From Bryopsis sp. KO-2023 (Eukaryota > Chlorophyta > Ulvophyceae > Bryopsidales > Bryopsidaceae): a DNA stretch of 64,000 nucleotides. Within the stretch, counting starts at the first letter, position 1. Each line of letters opens with the position of its first letter. The notes beneath the pieces were generated by a model. It had not been told where the DNA came from. It did not search any database and saw nothing but the letters and a program-made list of their open reading frames with translations. The position numbers and the translations under genes were made by a program. Shown here in pieces: positions 22,290 through 34,614 of this stretch. The DNA lies in assembly GCA_030272585.1 (NCBI GenBank), contig BSYQ01000004.1, positions 3,410,001-3,474,000 of the forward strand. Direction: 5' to 3'.

Positions 22290-24500
22290 ATGCGCAGATT
22301 ATCCATTGTTGTGGCGTTCGCGTTGATCGCACTGGCGGCGGCTCAAGAAAAAGAATCGTTCTTGGAAAGATTGGGTGGTTGGGTAATACGCGAGGGATGG
22401 CCTTTCGCCCCCGCATCCCCACCTGTTCCTCAGTCTGGCGGCGCCGCCAACGCGGTTAATGCACTGGGATTCAAGCTTCTTGGGAAAGCTCGGGGGGAAG
22501 CGGGGCAAGACAACGTTGTTTACTCCCCCTTGAGCATATCCTCCGCTTTCGCTTTGGTCTATTTTGGCGCGGAGGGAAGCACGAAGAGCCAACTGGAATC
22601 GGTGTTTGGGTTTCAGGTGACGATTTGGGCCGATCGTTTTGGGGATCAGCGATTCGTGGGATTTTTTCTTCAATGGCCCCCACACAATCCAGTAGATTGA
22701 AAAAATACCTTTAGTTTGATGCGACGATTCCGAAATGTTGGAATCTGACAATATGGTTTACCGTTGTTTCGTCAACCAAGGCACCGAACACTTTGCAAAT
22801 TCTGTGTTCTTCCTCCCTCCAAGCAAGTGTGCAGCTGCCAATGGATGATAGCCAATTCCCACTCTCCGTACAGTAAGAATCTGGATGGCAGTCCCAGTTC
22901 ATTACGACCATATGTGTTGTGTCTGACAGGAGCGCAGCGTCCCCGATCAGCTGATCAACAAGGCTGAGAGCTTTGGGGAGGGAAGCAATGGAGAAGTCAC
23001 GATCGCCAATAGAGCATACATCGCAAACGAAGTGCAAGTCAAATCCAGCTACACGAATGCAGTCCGAAGGAACAACCTCCGGTCCATCGATTTCTCAGGC
23101 AATCCGGAAGGATCTCGACAAGAAATCAATGGATTCGTGGGGAGAGTGACCAGGCAACTCATTCCTGAAGTGCTGCCTGGTGATTTTGTTACCAGTCAGA
23201 CTCGGTTTGTGGTGGTGAATGCGGTGTATTTTAAGGGGACGTGGCAAGAGACTTTTCCCAAAGAGAACACTTTCACTGAGAAGTTCAGGGGGGCGAACGG
23301 GGAGCAAGATGTCGAATTCATGGCATTCAGCAGCCCACAGAAATTCAACACGAGGCCTCTTCCTTCGCTTGAAAGTTGGGTGAGGAGCTTCGTTTTTTCC
23401 CTCTAATTCCCATTTTTTTTTCTAATTCCATTGGAAAAAGATAGTGTGCAGACATTATTTAGTGAGAATTAATATTGACAACCCAAGCTTTGCTGGACCG
23501 CCATTTCCCTCCCTTTTTCGTGGAAAAAAGCTGTAAAGAAGATTCTGAAACAGAAACAGGAAGCCGATTGTTCTGTCGTTTTGCATATTTTTTTAAAAGC
23601 TTTTTGCAGTGTTTTTTCTTGGTTGCTTAATTTGAGTAGTGGTTGAGAGGTCCTTTTCCCCCATCAAAATGTTGAGCTGAAATTGAAAAAAAATGTTCTG
23701 ATCGACACGCAGATCTTGGAGCTGCCTTATGTCGGCAAACGATTTTCCATGTTCGTCATTCTTCCAAATGAGGACGATGGATGGAGGAATGTCGAATCGA
23801 AGCTTTCTGGAATGAACTATGCGGATCTTTTCAAATACGACGAAGTCAGCACCTCCTTGGTAAACCTGCCCAAATTCAGCCTCGAAGTGGAAATGAAAAA
23901 CTTGAAACAGCATGTGATCGAGCTGGGAGCCCCCGATGTGTTTTCTGGGGCTGCAGATATGAGCGGGATCACCGACAGCGAAAGATTGCCTTTGACGGAT
24001 GCCGTCCATGTGGTCAAAATCAGAGTCGACGAAGAGGTGCGTTCTTTTTTTTTTTTAAATATGTGTGTGTGGGGAGGGGGGGGGAGAAATTGATTGGGAG
24101 GTCTTGCAAGAAAAAACAAATCCAAAGAGCCTCAAGTAAATTGGTGGAGAAAAAACTGGCCATGCTTTTTCACACTTTTTCAGCAAAAGAAAATGTAACC
24201 TCAAAAGAACTCTGTGGCAAGAAGTTCGGGTTCATGAGCTGTCATATTTCTTTCTGTCAAAAATCAAGGTTGTTTTTTTATGCAACCACTAGTTTTTCGA
24301 CCTTTTTTTTTGCATTAAAATAAAACATACTTTGGCTGCTGTGTGTTCAGGGTACGGAAGCAGCTGCTGCGACAGCCCTAGCTTCATCCAGGACTGGATA
24401 CACTGGAAACGAGTTCATTGTGGACCACCCTTTCCTCTTCTTTGTCGTTGACAAGAGGGATGGAGCCATTTTCTTCCAAGGCACAGTCACTTCGATTTAA
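22290..24500 (+). CDS. Serpin A (inhibitory-type serine/cysteine protease inhibitor, secreted)
   Basis: Exons 22290-22616, 22930-23379, 23713-24036 and 24351-24500, all phase 0, 416 residues. Residues 1-18 form a signal peptide (LSIVVAFALIALAAA). Family blocks: 'NVVYSPLSISSAFALVYFGA', 'NAVYFKGTWQETF', 'LELPYVGKRFSMFVILP', 'HPFLFFVVDKRDGAIFFQG'. The reactive-loop hinge starts at the last exon and reads GTEAAAATA (residues 368-376), the small-residue pattern needed for loop insertion, so it should be inhibitory. The probable P1 is Arg381 (SSRTG), suggesting trypsin-like, papain-like or metacaspase targets; this is inferred from loop length. Serpin B at 53994-56557 shares the 324-base exon and most joints. 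Confidence 0.95.
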
Positions 24501-26018
24501 ACCAAGGAAAGCAGGCATACCCGATAGTCAACCAACAACTATAGCAAAAATTTTGTACTGATCCATTCGTGGAAACTCCTCTCTTCCCCCCCCCCCCCCC
24601 CGCCCCCCTTTTTCCTCTCAACAGCAGCTCTTTTCTTTATGCTGATGAAGTCTTTTTGGGTGAAGGGGGGTTATACGAATAAAAGTACTGTATGCAGGGT
24701 GAGATTGGGCGAGGTGGAGGGAAAAAAAGGAAAAAAAAAGGGAACAAGATTGGCCAGAATTTCTGGCTTGGGTTTGTCGCATCTGTTTCTGAGCAAAATT
24801 TTCATGAAAGTGCGCTCTTTTTTTTAGGTTGGTTTAGCTGCTGTTGCAAAAAAACTCCTCTTCTCCTTCGGTGTGTTTTGTTCTTGTGATTTTCTTTTTC
24901 GGAGGAGATGGGGTAGGACAAATTGTTATATATTAGAGAGGGGGGGGGGGGGAACGTACAGACATGTTTTGGGGTTTTGTGTAGCTGCTGATGGTATTTT
25001 GTAGGTTATTACTGTGAGTGGGGTCATTTTGGGGAGAGTGAGGGGTACAAATTGAACTCAGATCCCTCACTGAATAGCAGTCAACGAGGAAAAGAGTTTT
25101 GTTGCAAGTTGCCCTGCTGTGTGTGCACATGTTGGGTTATCATATATGTAAAATCCACTACTTTCTGTTTTGCATGTATGTAAAATCGACTGCTTTCTGT
25201 TTTACGGGGGAGTTTCTGCAACACACACACATACTCCATACTCACAATATCGGTTCAAGTTCCGTTCCAAAAAAAATGCAGTGTGAATGAGATGACTGGA
25301 TAACAGGCAAAGAAAAAAGAAACCATTCACTCAAGCATAGTTTTTCAAGCCTATTCTATTTATTTTTTTGTTTGATTCAATGGTGGAATTAAAAAAAGTC
25401 TTTAGGCCATTGTGTGATCTGTGCACCAGCAATGGGTGTTCGACATGATGTTGCATGACGTTCTGCTTTCTTTTGACAAGAATTTTCATCCAGAAAGATT
25501 CCGATAGTGAAACCACGACTGGTGTGTCCGACGATCATTAAAATAAATCAAGAGATGAGGCGTTGGTGTGGAGGAGAGGCCCCAAAACCAAGCGAACAAG
25601 AAAACACACGGGTTTGTGAAAAAATATTCCAACAAAGCCACCCGCTGCTTTCGAATAAGATTCCTGCAAAGAAGGGTTGACATGATTCCCCCCATCGCTC
25701 ATCTAACCCCCCTAAAAAAATGTAACGCAGAATCGAGCCCAAGCAGATCACAACGGGCACAAAAAACAAGCTTTTGATGACAAAAAGAATGGACGAACGC
25801 AGAGAGTCCCGACCCGCCTCGACACTGGGGATATCAAAAACGAAGGCTCGCACTCCCAACACATCGCCATCGCCATTTCGAGCAAAATCGACCTGCACAG
25901 AAGTGCTCAGAGGTGCGCAGGTCCAATCCTGCCAACGACCCATTTGGTGGGGAAACCATTTGAGAGGGACAACGGGTGGTTTTCCACAAAGAGAAAAGCA
26001 AAAGGGCGACGAAGGGGG
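24501..26018. other. Intergenic between serpin A and POGLUT-like B
   Basis: No gene. G/T-rich on + for about 600 bases after serpin A, with poly-C (24588-24605) and poly-G (24940-24952) runs and near-duplicate strings around 25140-25205 (TATGTAAAATC.ACTxCTTTCTGTTTT twice, about 43 bases apart). Confidence 0.5.
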
Positions 26019-27428
26019 ATGTTTGGGCAAATGGGGCAAGGGCAGGTCAAGATGGTGATTCTGTTCTTGATGGGTGCCTTTATCCTGATATTCCAAGGGA
26101 GGGAATTCTTGCTCAGTGTGTCCACATTGGAAGAAGCCATCCCGGAGGCAGCATGGCCCAACACTTGTGTTGATGGGGTGAAATCGGTGGAGGAGCCATA
26201 CACCCCGGACTACCAACTCCGGGACCAAGTGATCGATCTGGAGGGGGTGCGATACGCTGCTTACCAATGGGACGGGCAAATCACTCGGAAGGATTTCGAC
26301 GAGTGCATCCACACCCACACCCCACGGATACAGTTCAAAATTCTGGACTCGAAATTGTACGTGAAAGCCTCCAACCTGGAGTGGAAGCATTCCTACGCCG
26401 AAAACCGGTACATCAAAATCATCGAGCCCCTGTTGATGGCAATCCACATGTATCGAATTCCTGATATGGATTTTTGGGTGGATTTAAGCGATACGTTGGA
26501 ATGCAACCACCCGGTTTTCACTTATTCTTTGAACACCGAGTGCGAACAGGGGGGATTCACGGTCCCTTCGTACGGTGCTTACGGTGTTTCGAGAGGTAGA
26601 AAACAGCTGGATTATGTGTACGAGTGCTTGGATGCACATCACCCCTACGATGCCAGAATTCCCAAGGGTGTGTGGCGAGGGTCCACCACGGGGTCGGTGC
26701 TAACCAAGGACAACTACATGGAAAATCGAAGAGTCAGGCTCTCCCTTCTGGCCCGGAATCGGACAGATATCATGGATGTTGGGCTCTACACATACGTACA
26801 GGTAACAGAATTCCATTCTCTTTCTCCTACCCCCAGGTGGATGTCAGAATTCGTATTTCTGGACAGCATTTTGCTGACCTGATGGGTGCTGTTTGTTGTT
26901 TGATGGCAGGCTGATGCTGAGGCAGTGGAAAAGCTGAAGGAAGTGGTGCCGATCGTCCCTAGCATCCCAATGGAGCATTACAACAACTACACCATGATTC
27001 TGGACCTGGACGGGAATGGATGGAGCGATCGATTCACGAAGCTAGTGACGTACAACACCCCCATGTTCAAGCAGATTTCAATCTTCCAAGAGTATTTCGC
27101 ACACCTCATGCAGCCCGGGGTCCATATCGAAATGTTCGACGAGAGCTTGGTGGATTTGGTCCCCAGGCTGGAAGAACTGCTGAAAGAATACAGGTCCTCC
27201 CCAAGGAGGCTGCGGGAAATGGCCAACGCGATGCATGAATTTGCAAAGGAGCACGGTGGGCATTTGGGGTTGATCAGGGCGGTAGCGTATGGATTGAACG
27301 TGTATGCCAGCAAACTGACTTGGAAAACGGAGCTGGAGAGCGGGTTCGTGGAGGTGGAGAAATCGAAATGTTGCGAAAAGAACCCCACTTTTCCAGCCCA
27401 ATTCATACATGATGTCAGCACTAGTTGA
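26019..27428 (+). CDS. CAP10/POGLUT-like glycosyltransferase (GT90 family), paralogue B
   Basis: Two exons, 26019-26801 and 26910-27428, phase 0, 433 residues. The ATG at 26019 precedes 'MVILFLMGAFILIFQG', a signal anchor; 26031 and 26052 are alternative in-frame starts. Motifs match paralogue A: 'YTPDYQLRDQ', 'GVWRGSTTG', 'NRRVRLSLLARNRTDIMDVG', 'LDLDGNGWSDRF', 'QPGVHIEMF', and a C-terminal 'KCCEKNPTFPAQF'. Exon 2 is 519 bases in both genes and the intron sits at the same codon after 'YTYVQ'/'YAYSQ', so the pair arose by duplication of an intron-containing gene. Both are likely type II membrane or lumenal enzymes of the secretory pathway; the acceptor is unknown. Confidence 0.93.
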
Positions 27429-28399
27429 GATGCTGAAAAGAGTCGTTTTCATTTGTTCTTTTTTTTCTTCTTCTTGGTGGGGGTCACTTTTTGGGTTCGT
27501 CGTTTGTGAGTATTCTGAGGCGTTCACATCGATGGAATTTATTAGAAAACGCAGTGGGTTCGTGTGGGGTGGGTTAGGCTTCACATGAAGGAGTATCAAA
27601 GAAGGCGTGAAATGTGTGTCCCTTTTGGCATCATTCATCCCTGTTTCACCATGCATGCAAAGCAATGCAAAGCTCAATGAACTGAGAACTCCAGATCAGG
27701 AAGGGATCATTCCTGTGAATTTGTGAACACAATCTTTTTTCTCAAGTTGAGGGAATGCCCACACGAAACGCACCACCTCGGCCCACGATTACCGCTCTCT
27801 AGATTGATTAAATGGTTTACTTTTGGGAGTGATGCCTGGTTACTCCATTCATGCATTGGTGGAATAGAACTTCCGTTATGGAAGTGAGTTGAAGATGCAC
27901 ACAAGGAGCGATTTTAGACAAGGTCCGGGCGGCATCATCTTCGCATGTAACGTAATGTATGATTTTTTGACGAGGTCTGGCGCGCGCAACCGTGGAGCGG
28001 ACCAACTCCCAATGGATGATGTTTTCCCCAGGTGGTGGGGTGGCTTTGACGCAGACCTTGAATTTCAGGAGGAGCTCATCAGCTCGAACCGTTTCCCCCA
28101 CCACATGATCCGTGGAATAGATTCGCCGAATTGTTATGCGATGTTAGTAGCACACGCTCAGACAGACTCGTTTGATTTCTCGGTTCAAAAGGGTTCACCC
28201 TTCTCGTAAAAAGCCACACACACCACCACGTTTTTTGTGCGTTTCTTTCGAACGTTTGTTTTTCTTTGTAGCGCACGGTCGTTGCCCCTGGAAAGAAGCC
28301 CCCACCTCAAAAAAGCTTCCGAACGAGGGTTGAACCAAGGAGGGGAAATCCTGCTGTTGGACTTTTTCCTTATTCGTTGAACGGGGAAACCGAAGAATC
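27429..28399. other. Intergenic between POGLUT-like B and phosphorylase
   Basis: No gene. The first 200 bases are G/T-rich 3' flank. The remainder presumably carries the phosphorylase promoter. Confidence 0.5.
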
Positions 28400-31300
28400 A
28401 TGGATTCCAAGATCTTGTCTTCCCAGACGTCCTTTGGATGCGGAGTTTCGGGTCGAATTCTGGGGAAACGACTTGTGGCGAGGTCGTCGAGGCCCGCTGC
28501 ATCTCGCGCGGCGGTGCGCGTCGTTGCTTTCAAGGAGCTCACGGGGAAAGGGTTGGCCAAAAAGGTGTCGGATCCCGATGCGTTGTACGAAGATGTGATC
28601 GAGAAGGCCGAGTTCTACTGCGGTGGAAACAGGGAAGAAGCCACCTCATCCTTCGCCTACGACGGGGTCGCCTGGAGCGTGCGGGAGCAGTTGCTCGAAA
28701 GGATGAGGAAAACTCACGCGATGTGGAGGTCAGTCGAGCATCTTATCGTAAAGGGCGGTTCGTACCTATGGGCGACAACAGCGAAACGGCATTTTTTTTG
28801 CGAGATCGACGCGCACGGTCCAAATCCGACCCACCGTGGACTTTTTCCTTTTAGATCCAGATTATTGGTCAGTCCAGGTGAAACGCCAGGTTATGGGGCC
28901 TTCTCCTTCTCTTTGTAGCGTGGTCGGTGTGGAAAGCAACAGCCAGTATTAGATCGGATCTCGCCGCATTGCCATCCTCTCATTCAAAGATTTATTCTTC
29001 TTTTATTTATATTTATTTTGAATCTTTCAGGGAAAAGGATCCTAAATCCGTTTACTACCTGTCTGCTGAGTTCCTCATGGGTCGATCCCTCACCAACGCC
29101 ATCCAAAACATGGGCATCGATGGTCCCTACGGTGAGATCCTGAACAAACTCGGCTATGACCTCGAAACCGTCGTGGAGGAAGAGAGGGATGCTGCTTTGG
29201 GTAACGGTGGATTGGGCAGACTGGCGGCTTGCTTCCTGGATGCCATGGCCACCTTGGAGCTCCCTGGATGGGGTTACGGAATCCGATACAAGTACGGCAT
29301 GTTCAAACAGGTGAGTCGCCATGATGACCCACCAATTGATGGTCATGAATTTCTGTCGAGGATCAGTTATTCAACATCAGGTCTGGAGGGGCCTCCCAAA
29401 CACGAAGGGGTCGATTTCTGTGGAGGAGCAGTTATGTGAACCTCTGGATTTAGAGGATAGGTTAGTATGTCAGAATAGGAATAGGAATCGTAGAACTCAG
29501 TTGATGTCTCGATGGTGGCGCAGGTGATCGATGCCGACGGCAAGCAAATGGAGGTCCCCGACATCTGGCTGACCAAGTCCAACCCTTGGGAGGTGAAGAG
29601 GCCCAGCATCACCTTCCCCGTCTCCTTCGGAGAAGAGAAGGTGAAGGCTGTCGCCTACGATGTCCCCATCCCTGGTTACAACACCCAGAACACCGCCACC
29701 CTGCGTTTGTGGGATTGCGAGCCAGTCGAGGAGTTCGACCTGGACTCTTTCAACGAGGGAGAGTTCTACGAGGCTTACGACGCTAAAGAGAGGGCTGAGG
29801 CCATTACCTCGGTGTTGTACCCCAACGACTCCACTGATGAGGGAAAATTCCTGAGGTTGAAGCAGCAGTACTTCTTCGTGAGTGCCAGTCTCCAGGACGT
29901 GGTTGCCAAGTTCAAGTCGAAGCATGGCACCAACTGGGATCTGCTCCCCGAGAAGGCCTGCTTCCAGTTGAACGACACTCACCCCACCATCGGAGTGGCT
30001 GAAATGATGAGGATCCTTATGGACCAAGAGGGTCTCGGCTGGACCAAGTCCTGGGAAGTCACTCAGCAGGTACTCGACATGCCGAGCATTTTCAAGAAAA
30101 TGAAACACACCTCACCTCCAGCTCAACGTTTTGCTGAGTGTCGTTATGACATAGCTTGGCGCTATGGGATTGCTTCCGTACTGAGTACCTATTGGTTTTT
30201 GACGTTGATTTCTTTTTTGCTTTTCTTTCTCGACAGCTGTTTGCTTTCACCAACCACACGGTCATGCCTGAGGCTCTGGAGAAATGGCCTGCCAAGGTCC
30301 TTCGCAAGTTGCTCCCCAGAGTGACGGCTATTATTGATGAGATTGACGAGAGATGGACCAAGCAGTTGGAGGTATCGCCACTGTTGCTTCCTTTCACTGT
30401 CCTTGATTGTGCGCTTGATCTGAAAAGAAGTGGTTGATGAACATATGTACATATATGTCAACGGATTTTGATTGACGCTGGTTCATGATTTGGTGGTAAC
30501 ATTAGGAACGCTTCGCTGACCTCGAGCCTGAGGAGCAAAAGGAGAAGGTCACCTCCTTGAGCATCATCCAGCCAAATCCATGGAAGAAGGAAGAGCTGTG
30601 AGTGCTATTTTTTTGAAACTGGGCGTGACACACAGTGCTTCTCTCCCGGTTCCATTCAGCCTGTTCGAAATAATTTTTGATGAAGTCAAGACTGACTGTT
30701 TTATTTTTTTTATTTTTTTTCCCTGTACCAGCCTGGTCAACATGGCCCATCTTGCCATTGTGGGTGCCAAGGCAGTCAACGGAGTGGCAGCCATCCACTC
30801 CGAAATCATCAAGGACACCATCTTCAAGGGATTCTACGAAATCTGGCCAGAAAAGTTCCAGAACAAGACCAATGGAGTCACCCCCAGGAGATGGCTGGCC
30901 TTCTGCAACCCAGAATTGGCCACTTTGATCACCGACACTTTGGGAACCGATGCGTGGAAGACCGACATGTCTTTGTTGTCCGGACTCGCCGAAAAAGCCA
31001 CCGACCCTGCCTTCCAGAAGCAATGGCGTGGAGTCAAGCAGGTGAAGAAGGCCAAGCTGGCTGCGAAGATCAAGGAGATCACCGGAGAGGAGGTCGACAC
31101 CAACGCCATGTTCGATATTCAGGTGAAATGACGGTCTCTGCATGGATAACCAGTTCATGAACAAACCCACATTTTCATTTCCAATATGTACCACAGATTT
31201 GGTCTTGCTGGGAGTGGCGGCTGTGTGGGGCTTAGTCATAACTGTGACTGAGGAATTGCATGTCTGTCTGTGGGCAGATCAAGCGCATCCACGAGTACAA

Positions 31301-32541
31301 GAGGCAGTACATGAACATCTTGAGCGTGATCTGGAGATACCTGAACATCAAAAAGATGACCCCCGAGGAGCGCAAGAGTGTCGTCCCCAGGGTGGTCATC
31401 ATCGGTGGGAAGGCAGCCTCCGCATACGATATGGCCAAGAGGATCATTGGACTCATCAATGCCGTCGGAAACAAGATCAACAACGACCCCGATGTCGGCG
31501 ACTTGTTGAAGGTTTACTTTTTGCCCGACTACAACGTCTCTCTGGCCGAGACCTTGATCCCAGGTGAATAACGCAATCGTGTCATCGCTTGACGGGCCAT
31601 TCTCCGACAAAATTTGGTCAGGAAAGGAGGAGGGAAGTAGAGATCAACTGTTGTGTGGTCGAGGTCGGGGGGTTGTCTTGCAATACACCTATTGTGCAGG
31701 CCAGCTTACATGCTTCAGCTTACGTTTCTGTGTTTTTCCAGCTGCTGATTTGTCTCAGCACATCAGTACCGCCGGAACTGAGGCCTCCGGAACCTCCAAC
31801 ATGAAGTTCCAGATGAATGGTTCTCTCATCATCGGTACCATGGATGGAGCCAACATCGAGATCGCCGAGGAAGTTTCCAAGGTCATCGGGGAGGATGCCA
31901 AGGTTGGCGACGGCCTGTTCATTTTCGGTGTGGATGCCGATGAGGTTGATACGCTCAGGGAGGAGAGGAAAGATTTCAAGACCGACCCCAGGTGGGACAC
32001 CATCATGGAGCTGATCGAGGAGGGTGAGTTTGGAGACGAGAAGTACTTCAAGTCTCTGGTGGACAGCGTGAACGACATGGAGGTATGGAGGAAGTCCCAT
32101 TATCTTGTGTCGAGTATCTTCGGATGCTGTCAGACATGCGTACCGTCGTGAATATGCATTGCTTGAGGCGAACATGCATGTCTTTGCAAACTGTGCGTTA
32201 ATTTTGAGCCGAAAGCCTTCCCCGGGCCGTTTCGTTCCCTTTTTTTGATGTGATGGCCGTCTGGATGTATTGTGTGTTGGCGGTCTCCTATGTTTTGATG
32301 CCTGATTCTTAACCTCTGGTTCTTTTTGTGTGTGCAGGTTGGAAATGACTGGTTCTTGTTGGCGAACGATTTTGCCACATACTTGGATGCCCAGGAAGAG
32401 GTTGACCGTGTCTGGAGCGACCAAGACGAATGGACCAGGCGATCCATTCTGTACACCGTCAGCAGTGGCAAATTCTCCTCCGATAGAACCATTGCGGAAT
32501 ACGCGAAGGATATCTGGGGAGTCGAGGGCCTCTCTGTGTAA
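28400..32541 (+). CDS. PHS: Alpha-glucan (starch/glycogen) phosphorylase, GT35, probably plastidial
   Basis: Nine exons: 28400-28728, 29031-29310, 29524-30069, 30237-30371, 30506-30597, 30732-31122, 31278-31563, 31742-32082, 32338-32541; 867 residues. It releases glucose-1-phosphate from alpha-1,4-glucans using pyridoxal phosphate. Signatures: '[13 protein letters not shown]', '[14 protein letters not shown]', '[17 protein letters not shown]', '[14 protein letters not shown]', 'NGVTPRRWL', '[10 protein letters not shown]', and the cofactor site '[14 protein letters not shown]' with Lys708. The first roughly 45 residues are Ser/Arg/Ala-rich with few acids, like a chloroplast transit peptide. 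The 70-80-residue insertion of land-plant plastidial enzymes is absent at its usual place, so this resembles algal or cytosolic-length forms. All key residues visible are intact. Confidence 0.97.
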
Positions 32542-33998
32542 CTACAAAAAGAATGTGTGTGAGGAAAGAAATGCCAAATTCGTGGAAGAAAAAAACCCAA
32601 AACTAATGGGATGGTCCATATTCATGGAAGCACGGCATGGTTTGTGTGTGTGGTGTGTGTTTTTTTCTTTTTTTGAAAGTAAAATTGATTGAGGAAAAAC
32701 TATGGGAAAAAAAAACAAACGAGAGAGAAAATTCTGAAGAGGAAAGAAGAGAAAAAAAAAGAAAAATGGCAATGTATGAAGTTTGAACAAATCAGCACAG
32801 AATATCACTTGGTTTTTTTTTTTTTGCTTGTCCTTTTTTTTTCTTTTTTTAATGTGGTGAATTTCTGCAAATCTTTTTAAGGAAAAAGTTGCTGTCAAGT
32901 TGGTATGATCTTTAAATTGGGGATTTGGGTTTAAAAAACACAAAAAACACAGGGAATGGAAAAAGAAAAGCACAGTTTGGGTAGTTAGGGGAAAAAAGCA
33001 GATATGAATATATCTCCACGGGGGGACTGCTGAAAGCTGTGGGGTGGATTGAGAGGGTTTTTTTTAATTCTTTTTTTTTTCATGCCGTTTACCTCCGGAA
33101 TTTTATTGCTTACATTTGAGGTTTGGGAAAGTGAAAAAAACAACAATGCATGGGTAGATAGGGGGAGGAGGTAAAAACAAAAGGAAAAAGAAGGAAAAAA
33201 CACTGCAAGCAAAAGGGGCAGCAGCAGGGGAAAAAAACATGGTACCTGTGGGGAAAATTGCATTGAAGATATTGCTGTGAGGGTCTCTGTGTCTGTGTTT
33301 CAAAAGTTGATGAATGGGGAGGGAAAAGGGGTTTTTGTGAAGCGAGCAGCAAACAAAAAAAGGAAAGCAATGTAACGGGAAAAGTGTGCTGATTCACCTT
33401 GTCAAGCAGTATTTTTTTTACCGACTGTTGACTTTCAGAAATATGTTATTTGACCTTGTGATTGTGAGTGCACCCCCCAGTATTTTACACTTGGGTAGCT
33501 GTTGTCTGTTAGGTTGGGTGGGCCTCTGGGGTCACCACCAGGTTTTGCCCTGGGCAATTCGAGAAGCACGCACCCCTTTCAAGAATTGCAAACTGTTGAA
33601 TTCACATTCTTGCCTCTGTTCCAACATGTTTTTAGAGTCTCTAGCTCGTTAAGAAATTTAAGGGCCTTTCGTTAACAAACCACCAACGAGTACCCAACTC
33701 AATTTCTCCTTTCCATATGCCACAAAGCTGTTTCCTCTCCAACCCCCAATCCTTATCAATGAATGCTCTCGACTTGAGAGTTGAGTGGCATGTAGAATTG
33801 CGACACACGGAAGCCCTCGAGAATTTAGTTTTAAAACTATTTTGGACCTTGAATATTCATAAACAGAAAAAACCATGACCCGTTCCACGCACGCGCGCGC
33901 CTCCGTCCTCGAACACCTGGAAATAAGGCCACGAACCACAGCTGTGGGAAAGCACAAACTCGATCGAACTGTGCAGTTCGCGAACTGAGCGATCTCAG
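32542..33998. other. Intergenic between convergent phosphorylase and small minus gene
   Basis: No gene. 32542-33420 is G/A-rich on + with many A and T runs; 33690-33980 is C-rich, with a short (CG)n-like string near 33889-33899. Confidence 0.55.
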
Positions 33999-34614
33999 TT
34001 AAGTCTCGGAGGCACGCATCGCAGGATTTCGTCGCCGTTTTTCTTGACAACACACTCGAGTGTTTGGAGCTCCAAACGCGTTTGAACGCGGACCCGCTGG
34101 CGCTCCGTCGACGATATTGAACGTCGACGTCGTGGAAACATGATGTTGGTCAATGGAACGGTTAGGGTGAACGCCGCGCTGTTGCCGTCTGTGAGCCTGG
34201 TGAAAATGGCAAGAAACAACAACAGTCGACCCTTTCTTGTGAGCCTGGTTGGGCGAGCAACAAAAAAACAAACACAAAGTGACACTAACACATAGCCAAC
34301 AAGAAACAGAACAAGTGGCCGGGTGTCAGCCCGACCCTCCGAAATTATCGAAGGTTCGGTTGACCAGGGGGCACCACGAGGAGGTCCCCGGCCGTCGCCC
34401 CCCACGCACCTGGTTTGCAGCCCGCTGCTTGGAGCGAATCTTCAATCTTCCTTCTCGGTAGTCGAGCCCTGCTCCAACTTCTTCCTGCATAAACACGGTC
34501 AGGAGGTCAGAACTGGATAGTAAAACGGAATGGATGAAATAAACAACGCCGTGGACGTTCTTGTACAGAAAACAAGTTGCAGTGGTTGCTAACCAATGGC
34601 GTCGTGTCCGCCAT
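33999..34614 (-). CDS. Tentative small basic protein, 97 residues, unknown function
   Basis: Minus-strand model: 34594-34614 (seven codons from a well-placed start, GCCATGG), 34410-34484 and 33999-34196, all phase 0. Of the three frames of the middle exon, only this one continues open through the last exon. The protein begins MADTTPLEEVGAGLDYREG and continues KIRSKQRAANQ; the C-terminal half is His/Ser/Thr then Arg-rich. No domain is recognised. Support is splice-phase consistency and a good start context only; a 48-codon alternative frame overlaps the last exon. The C-rich DNA downstream fits the pattern of other minus genes. Confidence 0.35.

Noticed and set aside
33995..34141. A 48-codon minus-strand frame beginning MFPRRRR
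   Set aside because: It overlaps the last exon of the 97-residue model in another frame and cannot be joined to the upstream exon without a stop; kept only as an alternative.
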